The notes under the pieces are model-generated. The model saw only the letters and a list, made by a program, of their open reading frames with translations, made no database searches and had not been told where the DNA came from. The translations under genes and the position numbers were made by a program. Below, piece by piece: positions 35,350-45,960 of a DNA stretch of 64,000 nt. How positions within the stretch are numbered: the stretch's first letter is position 1; every line of letters starts with the position of its first letter. Source of the DNA: Rhabdophis nuchalis (taxonomy: Eukaryota > Chordata > Lepidosauria > Squamata > Natricidae); assembly GCA_039707465.1 (NCBI GenBank), contig CM077646.1:76966715-77030714 (forward strand). The letters run 5' to 3'.

Positions 35350-36525
35350 ACTTAAATACAACGAAATTGGTTAGAATCAAAAAGAACAAATAATATGTTG
35401 AAAGAAAAAAAATCTTTGATGACAATGTTTGTATTTGTGGATTTAAAATTGATTTAAAAATTAAATCTACAAAATTTCTAGGTAAGTGTGAGCTTGGCTG
35501 GCTTAAAATAGTTTGCAGTGGTTGCAATGATTTCAAAATGGTGCTTTTTGAAGAGTTATAGAAAAGAGAGAAATTAGGAGTAAAACCAAGGATTGTCTAG
35601 CTTTTGAGACATACGATGGGGAAAAAAAGGAAGCTAACAACTTAAAACAGAACTGGGATCCAATTTAACTAAGTGTAATTAGTTGAGTAAAATGTGGGAG
35701 GCTTTGCAAATGTTGTGCCCATTGTGAAAAAAAATAAGAAAAGACATATGGAAAAGAGGTTAATTGATTTATGGACTAAGTCAGGGCAAAAATGTAACTG
35801 CCCTGCTAGCTAGGATGTCATGGGAAGCTGCCTTAATTTATTCTAAAGAAGGAGAGAAGCAGAGATTGAGAAAGAGGGGGTGGGATGTGTGTCTGATGAA
35901 CAGCAACAGACCTTCCTGGATGGCAAGAAGCTTCTTTCTAAAATCCTGAAAAAAGGAGGGGAAAGTATTTTCTATTCTTTTCACTTATTCTCTGGTGAAT
36001 TTAGGAAATTAAATTAAAAGAAAACCAAATTCTCAGGTTGGGAAAACTTGTTGGATTTAGGAAATAAATTATTTACCATCCAAATGTCACAAAGCGTTCT
36101 GTTTCAATCAATGAGAAAAAGAAACTTTTAGTAACCGGTTCTGGTGACATTAACAGGATGTATTGAGGTAACTTTTGGAATGACAAACTATTCCTATGCT
36201 TCAAGTGCTGGGGTTTTCCTCTTGAAACTCTGAAAAAATAAGACCATAAAAGTCCAATCAAACAAATAGAACAGAGAAATCAAAACAAGAACTCCAGGTG
36301 AAAACAACATACAAACATATGCATACTAACTCTTGAGCACACAAATGCTTACTCATTGTAATATTGGCTTATAACAATCTCCCTTTTTGGCTTAAATAAC
36401 AACATTAAAACCAGTGTAAGAAATTACTTATAATTATTTTTAGTCTCTTTCATGTCGTATCTGAAATTGGGATGTGTTAAAAGGGAGGAGTAGGAAGTAA
36501 TAGTAAAAGAATTTTCCAAATGCAA
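35350..36525. other. Non-coding stretch
   Basis: AT-rich, no recognised repeat or exon. Confidence 0.5.
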
Positions 36526-36527
36526 CA

Positions 36528-36840
36528 GAATTGACTAGACTACTGCAATGCATTCTATATGGGGCTGTCTTTAAAGACCTCCTGAAAACTGGAATTGATG
36601 GAAAACACAGAGACCCAGGTAGTAGGAGGTGTTCTCTACCAAAAGCACATTCTAGGTATCCTCTTGGCCTTCTGTTAGTCAACAATAGATTGGCTTTGGC
36701 CTTTAAAAGCCTCTATGGCTTGGTGCCTAAGCACCTACAGAATCACTTTCTCCCATCTGAATCAGCTCATTCAGCACATTCTTCCCAGGAGAAATTTTTG
36801 GTCATATCATATTTTATGAAGTAAGGGGAATACAAGCCAG
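36528..36840 (+). mobile_element. Old L2-like LINE fragment
   Basis: The plus-strand frame at 36531-36824 carries LALAFKSLYGLVPKHLQ, followed by HSSQEKFLV. This corresponds to the FKALHGxGPxYL ... HRVGLLRV stretch of the L2 C-terminal domain. It is far more diverged than the copies at 10040 and 18258, so it represents an older subfamily. Confidence 0.55.
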
Positions 36841-36849
36841 AACTGCTGC

Positions 36850-37517
36850 TGCTGTCTCAACCTCATGGAATACCCACCCCTTAAAATTAATGCTTGTTCT
36901 ATCTCTTCTATCATTGTGGAAGCTCTTAATCTTTATTATAGCTTTAAAGACAGAAAGCACAATATATAGCCAATACATATATTAGACATATAAAGAGTCA
37001 TATACATCTATAACATATAGTTATACTCCAAAGATAAAATTATATAAAGTAATAAAACAAATAATGCATATAACCCTGGTGATTGCCAAGATTAATATTA
37101 TTATTCAGTCATAAATGGGACAAGTAAAACAATATAGACAAGAATCAATCAATCTGGGAAAGTATCTCAGACTCCTGGTCAGACAGAAGAAGTGATAAAT
37201 ATGGTTCTTACTCTTTGCCAGGGTATTTCTTCCAAATGGAATAGATTACTCTAATCTAAGATTCCCTTTAAAGCAAGCAGAACACCATGTGGCTCATGCA
37301 GACCCCAGAGATTTCTCCACAAGGGCATTTATGCTTATGTAGAGAGAGATCTTTTTAATGACCTCAGTAGTGCATTCAACCTGGCCATAGTGAAGTTTTG
37401 CCAAGTTTCAGAAGAGGGATGGAGGAAAGAGAGGATGGTCGTGCATGCCAATTAAACAAATTCCAGTGTGACATTAGATAATAGGCTTAGAATAGTTTGC
37501 AAATCAATATTTCAGAT
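36850..37517. other. Non-coding stretch
   Basis: AT-rich, nothing recognised. Confidence 0.5.
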
Positions 37518-37525
37518 ATGTAACT

Positions 37526-37631
37526 CAGGGGTCTCCAACCTTTGCAACTTTAAGTCTTAAGCTTTGCTGGCTGGAGAAGGCTGGGAGCTGAAGTCCTTCA
37601 GACTTAAAGTTGCAAAGGTTGGAGACCCCTG
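37526..37631. mobile_element. Palindromic hAT MITE
   Basis: The 106-bp element runs from caggggtctccaacctttgc to gcaaaggttggagacccctg and is an imperfect palindrome throughout. The flanks atgtaact (37518-37525) and ctgtaact (37632-37639) agree at 7 of 8. The interior (ggctggagaaggctgggagc) matches the MITE at 12827-12949, although the termini differ. Confidence 0.88.
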
Positions 37632-37639
37632 CTGTAACT

Positions 37640-38040
37640 TAAGATGACTCCTGGTGTTTTTGTATCCTAAGAGGCAGAGGATGTCCAAAGAGAGACCTAA
37701 AGACTGGTGTTTGCTACTAGCTCTTTTTAGCCAAACTGATTTATAATGGTCCATGAAAATCAGTGGGGCCAGATTCACAGAGATCGATAATAACAATTTT
37801 AGCCAGAAATTAATGAGATAGTAACAGGAGCTGGCAGCCATGCAAACCAAATCTGCCTCTCACCCCAAGGCAGCATTCTTGTTGCATCACAGACCTGCTA
37901 GGATAGCTTTTATAAACTTCAACTGGATAGTTATGGTAGCCACTGAAGGCAGAACTTCTTATCACCATCTTTCAGTTTCATCTTCTTGGTTTTTTTGTTT
38001 TTATTTAAGTATTAGCCAATAAGCCAGCATTGCCAGGCTA
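37640..38040. other. Non-coding stretch
   Basis: Nothing recognised. Confidence 0.5.
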
Positions 38041-38044
38041 TTTA

Positions 38045-38362
38045 TTTATAGGGGGAAAATGTCCGAACCAAACATAATTTTTAATGTTGGATTTTCTCCC
38101 TTACCAGAGGGAGCCACCTTGTGGAGTACTGTGAAGCAACTCCACTGTGCTACAGTAGAATCCATTTCACAGCAGTACAGTAGAACCCATTTTCAGGCAC
38201 AACAGGTTGTATCTCAACAGATCACCCATCCCAAGGGGTTTTAGGGGTGTCTTACCCCCACAGTATTTATTTCCAGAGAGTAAGTAATCTGTGTAACAAG
38301 TTTGGTTGAAATTGCTCGAGGTGTTCTAGAGTTATGCTGGAACATACACACACACATCCATT
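38045..38362 (+). mobile_element. Unclassified squamate interspersed repeat
   Basis: The 3' part 'caagtttggttgaaattgct', 'gttctagagttatgctggaa' followed by an ACACAC run has the look of a retroelement tail with a terminal simple repeat. I cannot assign a family. The 61-codon frame at 38059-38244 has no motif. Confidence 0.4.
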
Positions 38363-38370
38363 TTGATATA

Positions 38371-38866
38371 CACTATATTGCCAAAAGTATTCCCTCACCT
38401 GCCTTTACATCCCATTCCTAATCCATAGGCTTCAATATGATATTGTTCCAATGCACACTATTCTTGAGCTAATCTGAAGGCCACATGAAGTTTGGAGGTC
38501 TGTAGCAAATTGCTCTGCAGAACGTTGACGACCTCTTCGCACTAAGCGCCTCAGCATCCACTGACCCCATGACATCAGTTTAGGTGGCCTACCACTTCAT
38601 GGCTGAGTTGCTGTTGTTCCCAAACTTCCACGTTCTTATAATACAGCTGACAGTTGATTGTGGAATATTTAGGAGCGAGGAAATTTCACGACTGGATTTG
38701 TTGCACAGGTGGCATCCTATCACAGTTTCATGCTGAGCTCCTGAGATTGACCCATCCTTTCACAAATGTTTGTAACAACAGTCTGCATGCACTGTGGCCA
38801 TGGAAGTGATTGGAACACCTGATTGATTATTTGGATGGGTGAGCAAATACTTTTGGCAATATAGTG
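38371..38866 (-). mobile_element. Tc1 transposon, internally deleted
   Basis: The perfect-looking inverted termini cactatattgccaaaagtat and its complement (38847-38866) are flanked by TA on both sides (38369-38370, 38867-38868), the Tc1/mariner target duplication. On the minus strand the transposase start MGQSQELS is readable at 38755-38732. The first helix-turn-helix region (NKSSREISSLLNIPQ) follows at about 38710-38645. The catalytic DDE domain is missing, so this is a 496-bp deletion derivative needing an outside transposase. The sequence type is best known from teleost fish. Confidence 0.88.
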
Positions 38867-38869
38867 TAT

Positions 38870-39725
38870 ATAGATTGATACTATTTCATTTGACCTTGTA
38901 TTATGTTCACTATTATTATACTCAGCATTAGTTGTTTTAATCCATATTTTCTGTGGACATTGAACTATTAGGGCCATACTGTTTTGGCAATGTTTTTTAA
39001 ACCACCATGAGTGGTTGATTCAGTAATATCAAAATAGAAAAATAAAAGACAAAAAACAAAGTGTAGAGAGTAAGAAAGACATGTGAAATGGTTGCCTAAT
39101 CAAAAGAGGCTGAAGCCATTTTTAAAGACCAGAACTTCTATAGAGAGTCTCAGTCATCCAGGTTATGGTTGTCCCAAAGGTATTTCAGAACTGAAAAAGC
39201 TTCTTTGAACAAGAATAAAAATGTTTTCAAAGGGGGGAAAAAAACCAAGAAAATCCATTTGCCTTTGGGAAAAAGCACCTTTGGGATAAAGACCGGAATA
39301 TCCAGATAACATTTGGAAGCAGCTCAGACTAAATGGCTTCCTTATTTGCTGAACTATGAGGAGGAAGACACACAGCACAACCACACTTGCAAGATTCTAT
39401 AATTATAGCCAATCTCAATAAAAGTAGTTTTAGCCGTCCTGTGGAGCTGATTTCATGGTCTGTTCTGCATGGACCAATGCTTGCCATCTTGACTTGTCTC
39501 CAAGCAATAACTTCGGTTTTTTCAAGCATTGTTGGTTTTTCCCCCTAGTCTATTGTCTGCTTACATTACATGTCCAAAGTACATGTCCAAAGTACATGAA
39601 ATTCTGCTGTTTGATCATTGCCTCAAGGGTATAAGTCATTATTTCATCTAGGGCTGGCAAATTCATTCGTCTTGCACTTCACAAGTAACTGTCCGAGTCC
39701 CCTTGGGGAGAGGATGCAGTATACA
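38870..39725. other. Non-coding stretch
   Basis: 39655-39732 ('ccttggggagaggatgcagt' then (ATT)n) is probably the 3' tail of a retroelement ending in the ATT repeat. The rest is unassigned. Confidence 0.45.
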
Positions 39726-39731
39726 AATAAA

Positions 39732-39844
<113 letters not shown>

Positions 39845-39930
39845 GTATGTCTCCCCCCTTAATTGGGGCCTAACAGGGTGTTGTGGAACAATATATATAT
39901 TGAGCCTTGCCTCAAATGCTGGAAAGCACC

Positions 39931-39941
39931 GGTTCAAATCC
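39931..39941 (+). promoter_or_regulatory. RNA polymerase III box B, unit 1
   Basis: ggttcaaatcc fits the box B consensus GGTTCRANTCC. It ends 15 bp before stem I of the hammerhead. The upstream part that would hold box A is replaced by a tail fragment in this copy. Confidence 0.7.
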
Positions 39942-39956
39942 CAGTAGAAGGAGTAT

Positions 39957-40003
39957 GGCCAGCTGAAGAAGGCTAATAAGCCTGAAATGGATCCATCCTG
40001 GTC
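39957..40003 (+). ncRNA. Hammerhead ribozyme, unit 1
   Basis: Type I three-way junction. Stem I is ggccag (39957-39962) with ctggtc (39998-40003). The core CUGAAGA is at 39963-39969; position 7, the only tolerant base of CUGANGA, is A. Stem II is aggct/agcct with loop aata. GAAA is at 39984-39987. Stem III is augg/ccau with a 2-nt loop. The NUH triplet AUC ends at 39997, the predicted cleavage site. Every stem differs from the copy at 41200 by paired substitutions. No cleavage data are available. Confidence 0.85.
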
Positions 40004-40213
40004 TCTTTATTTTCAGCCCTTAAAAATCTAACACATATCTAAAAAATGTCACACAGCAGTAATCTATTTGATTCTCTGTCTGGATGTTCTCTAGGTTGAG
40101 TCGAAGGGCAGAGAGGGATGACGTTAAATATCCTCCCCTTAAAGGGACCTCTGAACAGGAGCTGTGATAATATTCTCTCATTTAAGAGTCCTGTAAATTG
40201 ACTGATGTATCAG

Positions 40214-40230
40214 GGATACCGGATAGCTCA
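40214..40230 (+). promoter_or_regulatory. Box A-like element, unit 2
   Basis: ccggatagctcaaggcatag contains tagctcaaggc, close to the D-arm box A (TRGYNNARNNG, last base differing). Box B follows at 40269, a normal tRNA-like spacing. Confidence 0.55.
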
Positions 40231-40268
40231 AGGCATAGAGAGCCTTGCCTCAAATGCTGGAAAGCACC

Positions 40269-40279
40269 GGTTCAAATCC
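40269..40279 (+). promoter_or_regulatory. RNA polymerase III box B, unit 2
   Basis: ggttcaaatcc, consensus match, 15 bp before the unit 2 ribozyme. Confidence 0.7.
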
Positions 40280-40294
40280 CAGTAGAAGGAGTAT

Positions 40295-40341
40295 GGCCAG
40301 CTGAAGAAGGCTAATAAACCTGAAATGGATCCATCCTGGTC
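40295..40341 (+). ncRNA. Hammerhead ribozyme, unit 2
   Basis: It has the same layout as unit 1: stem I ggccag/ctggtc, core CUGAAGA (40301-40307), GAAA (40322-40325), stem III augg/ccau and triplet AUC ending at 40335. Stem II is aggct/aacct with one C-A mismatch, which should weaken it. The cleavage site lies 338 bp from that of unit 1. Confidence 0.8.
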
Positions 40342-40492
40342 TCTTTATTTTCAGCCCTTAAAAATCTAACACATATCTAAAAAATGTCACACAGCAGTAA
40401 TCTATTTGGTTCTCTGTCTGGATGATCTCTAGGTTGAGTTGAAGGGCAGAGAGGGATGACGTTAAGTCTCCTCCCCTTAAGTCTCCTCCCCT

Positions 40493-40566
40493 CTGAACAG
40501 GAGCTGTGATAATATTCTATATTCTATAATATTCTATATAATATTCTATATTATATATATATGTAA
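40493..40566. repeat. AT-rich (atattctat)n minisatellite
   Basis: Several copies of an 'atattctat' word merge into (TA)n at the tail of unit 2, where the array switches orientation. Confidence 0.75.
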
Positions 40567-40927
40567 TTGTTTCACAACAACCTGTTAATAGGCCCCAATT
40601 AAGGGAGGAGACATACTGTTTCCTTTCCTGCCTTTCGGCTCATCACCAGAGACCATCTAGACAGCAAGCCAAGAATTACATTGTGTAATTTTTTTTTTAG
40701 ATATGTGTGTTAGTTTTATGAGCTAATCAATATGAGCTGATATATATATTTGTTTTCACAACTTCCTGTTATGGCCCCATTAAGGGAGGAGACATACTGT
40801 TTCCCTCTCTGCCTTTCGGCTCATCACCAGAGACCATCTAGACAGAGAACCATGAAATTACGTTGTGTAAATTTTTTAAGATATGTGTGTTAGTTTTATG
40901 AGCTGATCAATAAATTTAAATTTGAGA

Positions 40928-40974
40928 GACCAAGATAGATCTATTTCGAGCTTATTAGCTCTCATCAGTTGGCC
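40928..40974 (-). ncRNA. Hammerhead ribozyme, minus-strand copy
   Basis: Read on the minus strand: stem I ggccaa/uugguc, core CUGAUGA (40968-40962), stem II gagcu/agcuc with loop aaua, GAAA (40947-40944), a short stem III, and triplet AUC with cleavage between 40934 and 40933. All invariant core bases are present. Box B on this strand is aguucaaaucc (40996-40986) with one mismatch. Confidence 0.88.
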
Positions 40975-41177
40975 ACACCCCACTGGGATTTGAACTGGGG
41001 CTGCAATGCATCCAAGGCAAAAGCCTAGCACTATAGCCTAACCAGGCTCTACCCATTGCATCAGCTAAGACAGGAAAACAATTATATATACTAAATACTC
41101 CTGTCTTAGCTGATGCAATGGGTAGAGCCTGGTTAGGCTGTAGTGCTAGGTTTCTGCCTTGGATGCATTGCAGCCCC

Positions 41178-41188
41178 GGTTCGAATCC
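41178..41188 (+). promoter_or_regulatory. RNA polymerase III box B, palindrome right arm
   Basis: ggttcgaatcc is a perfect box B. The upstream head (41105-41140) has tagctgatgcaatgggtaga, a weaker box A. Confidence 0.75.
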
Positions 41189-41199
41189 CAGTGGGGTGT

Positions 41200-41246
41200 G
41201 GCCAACTGATGAGAGCTAATAAGCTCGAAATAGACCTATCTTGGTC
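41200..41246 (+). ncRNA. Hammerhead ribozyme, best-preserved plus copy
   Basis: Stem I is ggccaa (41200-41205) with ttggtc (41241-41246). The core CUGAUGA is at 41206-41212, stem II is gagct/agctc with tetraloop aata, and GAAA is at 41227-41230. Stem III is auag/cuau with a 2-nt loop, and the triplet AUC ends at 41240, the predicted cleavage site. All invariant hammerhead residues are intact. It sits 11 bp after box B, so a Pol III transcript would include it. Confidence 0.9.
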
Positions 41247-41389
41247 TCTCAAATTTAAATTTATTGATCAGCTCATAAAACTAACACACACACACACACA
41301 CATATATTTCTCTTGCTTTCTCTCAATGTGAAGCTTTCACAGCCATCCATTACTAGGGGAAAGACATACTATTTTGATCTTTGTTGTCA

Positions 41390-43145
41390 TAGAGATATAC
41401 TTATTCTTCATGACTTTAAGTTTGTCATTGTCTTCCTTTCTAGGATTAATCTCTTCTTTTATTACTCTGTTACATTAGTTTTTATCTACTCTTCGGACAA
41501 GAAAACCAAACTGTCTTCTACTTCCACTTCCACTTCTTCACTATCAACTGCAAATTCACTAAGCATTTTTGTTGATATTATATCTGACTTAATATTTAAC
41601 TTAAACCCAGTTTTTTTTTCACTTTGTATTTTTTACTTTCGTAACCAGTTCTTTTAAGGGTTCTATCACTTTCGCTAGCAAAGTGGTCTTGCCTAGATAT
41701 CTCAAATGGCTAATGTTTTGACTTCCTATTTTGATTCTCCTATCTCTTCTTGTTAAGCCATTCTTATATATGAATGCTGCATAAGTGAAAAAGATACAGG
41801 GACATCATACATCCTTGTCATACTCTCTTTCTGTATTCTGAAAAATGTGGTTTCTCCAAACAGCTGCCCTTATCTGTCCAGTATAAAGGTAGTATGTTCC
41901 CCCTTAGGCCAATGATAGCCACAAGACGTATACAATTTGTTACACTTCTCCACCCATTATATCGGAAGCAAAATCAGTTGGTTAAGGATGTGATCAAAGC
42001 CATGCTCATTAGTGCTAAGCTCTCTCCCCATCAGTCTGTGGTTAGGCTCATCTTTCACCATTCTCTGAAAAAGTTGGATACAGCAGACAATTCCAGGGAG
42101 CTATCAGCCAAAGAACTATAAAGGCTTTAACTCCATGGACATCAATGTTTAGTGCAAGACTAAAATAACAAATAATGGAATGACAGAACCGACTCCATGT
42201 TCCTTGCCTTCCAAACAGAACATAGACGAATCTGAAAGTTGGAATTTGTTGCCTGAATAAAGGAAAGAAAAATAAATTGTAACAAAGAGTGCTGCTTGTA
42301 ACTAAGATTTTTTGGTGGGACACCAATCTGTTAGATGGGTGAAGAAAACTTTATTCAATTCAGATAAGATAGGAAGTAGGAAGTGGGATACCAGCTATAA
42401 CGAGGGGAGAGAGGATTGTAATAAATAAAAACCTATCCACTTCCTGTTGCAGTGCTGGGATTGGTAGATGCTTCTGCCATCAATGAAGGAAAAGCAGGAA
42501 AGTAAATCTAGAATACTCAAATCATTTGGGATAAAACATACTGAATATGCAAAATCAAGATAGCAATGAGTCAGAAAATTTCAAGTGGGTATGTCAATCA
42601 GTAAGAAAAAGCCCAAAGATATCTGTGTGTGTATTCAGGCACAGCCAAATAGACAGCAAAATTCATGTTAACCCTTAAAATGTATTTGAATGTCTGGTCT
42701 ATATTTGGGTTATTGTACAAGAACAGGTCCTTTGAACTCCATTAAACATGCACACACATTTTGATAGGGTTTTTTTCATTAAAAAGGAAACCTTGTGCAT
42801 ACAATGGACAGAACTATAATTATGTAAATTCCTGCTATGCACACAGCTGCCAAGAGAGGAGAAATGCCAGGTCCCAGTTGATTGCCATTACCAAACTTTA
42901 GTGTGTGCACCAAAAGAACATCAGTAAAAGAAATACAGTCCTGATTCTGTCCATCATGATGTTAGCTGAGCATTCTCTGCTTTCGCTGATTTCTGACTCA
43001 TATCACGAGAAAAATGCTAGCAATTTTGCAAAATAAAAAAACAATGTTTTCAATATGGGAACAAGGCAAAACGAACAATTTGTAGAATTCATTTTAATTG
43101 TAAAGAACTGTTTCCAAGTACTTGCATACTTGTCAAGGAGACTTC
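41390..43145. other. Non-coding stretch
   Basis: AT-rich. The frames at 41313-41657 and 41894-42121 show no family motif. No repeat recognised. Confidence 0.5.
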
Positions 43146-43149
43146 TTAT

Positions 43150-43490
43150 ACAATAATAATACAATAGAATAGCAGAGTTGGAAGGGATCTTGGAGAACTT
43201 CTAGTCCAACCCCCTGCCTAGGCAGAGACCTCTTAAATGACTATCCAACATCTTCTTAAAGACTTCCAGTGTTGGGGCATTCACAACTTCTGGAGGGAAG
43301 CTGTTCCACTGATTAATTGTTCTAACTGTCAGGAAAGTTCTACTCAGTTCTAAGTTGCTTCTCTCCTTGATTAGTTTCCACCCATTGCTTCTTGTTCTAC
43401 CCTCAGGTGCCTTGGTGAATAGCTTGACTCCCTCTTGTTTGTGGCAACCCCTGAGATATTGGAACACTGCTATTATGTCTCCCCTAGTGC
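43150..43490 (-). mobile_element. CR1 LINE 3' end (RT C-terminus)
   Basis: Minus-strand frame 43467-43201: FQYLRGCHKQEGVKLF, then RTRSNGWKLIKERSNLELS and FLTVRTINQWNSFPPEVV, then FKKMLDSHL. This is the end of a CR1 reverse transcriptase. The 3' terminus lies at about 43150 ('aatagaatagcagagttgg'). It is severely 5'-truncated but has one open 88-codon frame. Confidence 0.88.
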
Positions 43491-43492
43491 AA

Positions 43493-43612
43493 GGTTGGTA
43501 AAATGAGGCCCCAGATTACTGGGGGTAATATGCTGACTCTGTAAACCACTTAGAGAGGGCTGTAGAAGCACTATGAAGTAGTATATAAGTCTAAGTTCTA
43601 TGCTAATGCTAA
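43493..43612 (+). mobile_element. tRNA SINE 3' part (same family as 48975)
   Basis: The words ggtaaaatgaggccccagat, taatatgctgactctgtaaa and 'tatataagtctaagttctat' match the reverse complement of 48975-49110. The tRNA head is absent. Confidence 0.75.
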
Positions 43613-44785
43613 GTTTTTCGAACATGAGGCTCGTTAACCCAAGTAATAGCACTGGTGTCCTTTCTATGCCCAAAGTTTAAAAAAGACTTTGTGGGTCAAT
43701 TGGAAGAAGAAAAAAGAAAAAAAGAGATGCTGGGAACTAGTGCATGCTAGGATCCAGATGTTTCCCACCACTGATTAGAGCATTCTACCGAAGAGGTAAA
43801 CTTAGTTGACGTAAGCTTTCTTAAATACTAAATATGAATATAATAATAAGGGTCATTTACCTGACCCTTTCAGATACTGACTTTACAAGGGCAGGGTTCC
43901 AAACTGGTGAGATATTAATAACAGTGATTCTAAAAGTCAAAACATCTTGAGTAATCATCATATAACCTTGACCCTAACCTGGTCAAAACCAGGGAAGTAC
44001 CAGGGTCTTGTGAGTTAACTGGTTTAAATCCAGAGCAAAAGTATCCATTTGCAGAAAACCACCAAGTGCCAATACAATCAGGAAATTGTGTGAAGCTGTC
44101 ACACCTGATGTATCAAATCATCCCATCTGTTTCCAATTAAGTATAAAGAAAGATGAGGGTAAATATTAACCACAATTGGGTTAGAATGAAGGGGCTACTT
44201 TGTAGTTTCTTGACCCTTCCATTTATTGACAGTATTGGACATGCCCTGCAGCATTTTCCCCCTGTTTGGAAAGCCTGTAATTAATGATATGGTTCATTAG
44301 CTACAGGGAAGCTAAAGCAGCTAGTAATACAGTAGTTCACATGATTTGGAGAAGTAATTAATCCCACATGCTCAGGCACTGTAATTCTAAAATATTTTCC
44401 CAATAATTTTTAAATGGGTATTTACAGACATTCCAAGAAAGAAAGACCCCAATCCATCTTATTTTTGAGTACCATGAATAGAAGTAGCTCAAAATATTTT
44501 GCTGCTTGATGGTATACATTAGCAAGGAAAGCTTGATATTACAAAATGACAACTGAGATCCTCTTGGGGGACAATAATATCCCCTTGACCAAATGTTGGC
44601 CACTTAGATAGCATGAAAGTAGCCCCAGGGAGGGAAGATAGCCTAGGACTGTGAGAAACATCATCTGTTGAGTGTAACTCAACTTCCTTATGTAAATGTT
44701 TCTAAATAAACTGAAAAGTCTGCCATTACAATCTATTAAACACTGATGCATTTTATCCAATCTTTGTAACTGGAAGACTAACTCT
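43613..44785. other. Non-coding stretch
   Basis: No recognised gene or repeat. Confidence 0.5.
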
Positions 44786-45480
44786 CAACTCTGAATCGAC
44801 CCTGGCTGAAGCCATCTTTTGCTGCTTCATAGTTGCTTCATAGTTTCCATGTTCTCGGAGGGAGGGGGGAAATAGGTAGACTGTCTCGTAGACAAAACAA
44901 CGAGCCGTTCTGTGGGAGCCAAGGCGAACCCAACAGGTGGCAGTTGAAAGAAGAGAGGAGTGACTGGGGAACCCACTGACTGTTTTAATTGGACAAAGTG
45001 ACTTGGTTCACTGGGGGAGGGAAAGAGTTATTCTTTTAATTATGCTATTAACATGGGAAACTTCTGAGTTGGTTAGGGTTAGGGTCTTTGAAGGACCTGC
45101 TTGCCTCAGAGTTCTGATTCCTTTGAGTGCGTTACTCGGAATGCTGACGGTATCTTGATGAAAGATTTTTATAATTTTTTTCCTTGAATTTCACTTTTTT
45201 TCTGTTTTAGATACAAACAGTAGGCCAGCCCTCTTTTGTTTGTTGATCTTTTGGATACCTGCTTTTGGATAAACTTCAACCTGCTGAGACAGGATTATTG
45301 TTCCAAAGTACAATAGAATTAAAGCATTGCGAGTCCTCTCCTGATCTAATTGTTTTAATTGTCTTTTGTGTACCGCATTCCACAACTGTCTTTAGTTCCA
45401 CACAGTATATGCATATGCCTTCACGTCCCCAAATGAGTGACTTGCCTTGACTAAGTACTGCAAATCAATCTTCTCAATGC
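44786..45480. other. Unassigned GC-richer block, possibly repeat-derived
   Basis: 44860-45130 has more CpG than its surroundings ('tctcgtagacaaaacaacga', 'gccgttctgtgggagcc'). A strong polypyrimidine-AG (ctttttttctgttttag) follows at about 45194-45210. This could be an old LTR or LINE 5' region, or a non-coding exon. I cannot choose between them. Confidence 0.3.
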
Positions 45481-45514
45481 CTTTTCTCTATAGTTGTACC
45501 AAAATCCATTTTGT

Positions 45515-45960
45515 TTTACATTTTTTATTAAAGTTTATTATAATATAAAATACAGATAGAAACAAAAATACTAATGGAATAGGCGATGGAAAATAAGGGA
45601 AAGGGGTTTCAAGATAAAAGGAAAAAGAAAAAAGTGTGACTTCTAACTTTTGGGGTGTAGTAGAATATATCATACAGTTACAACATCAACTTTTTGTGTT
45701 CCATATTTAGTAAATTCTAGCTCTTTGTATAACAATAAAATTAATCTAATTATCAAAACCTAAGATCAAAGTTTCTTTTTTTTTCTTCCTCAAGGATAAA
45801 GTCCAGAAACAGTTTCCAACTAGAAACAAAACTGGGTATGTTCTTTTCTTTAATTAGAACAGCTAATTTTGCCCTCTCTCCCTGTTTCATCATTTTTTCC
45901 ATGCATTCTTAATCCATTTTGTAATTATTTTGTTTCTGGCTTTGAAACTGGTAAGACACG
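45515..45960 (-). mobile_element. L1-type LINE 3' end, probable
   Basis: Minus-strand order: coding-like part near 45890-45960 (ccatgcattcttaatccatt read in reverse), then an A-rich 3' UTR ending at 45520 (ttttttattaaagtttatta). The layout and wording are those of squamate L1 3' UTRs. No intact reverse-transcriptase motif remains, hence moderate confidence. Confidence 0.45.

Larger units (their letters stand above)
40884..41290. repeat. Long palindrome: two 192-bp arms, 23-bp spacer
   Basis: Arms 40884-41075 and 41099-41290 are reverse complements of equal length with about six mismatches and no gap that I can see. Each arm holds box B and a complete ribozyme. The spacer acaattatatata-type sequence is the tail end of the repeat unit. 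Confidence 0.9.

Noticed and set aside
34908..35356. 8-bp target duplication for the hAT element at 34916
   Set aside because: The flanking octamers atgcacac and tacttaaa do not match, so I report the element on its inverted termini only.
45072..45085. Telomere-like ggttagggttaggg
   Set aside because: Only two TTAGGG units, with no interstitial telomeric array, so chance is the best explanation.
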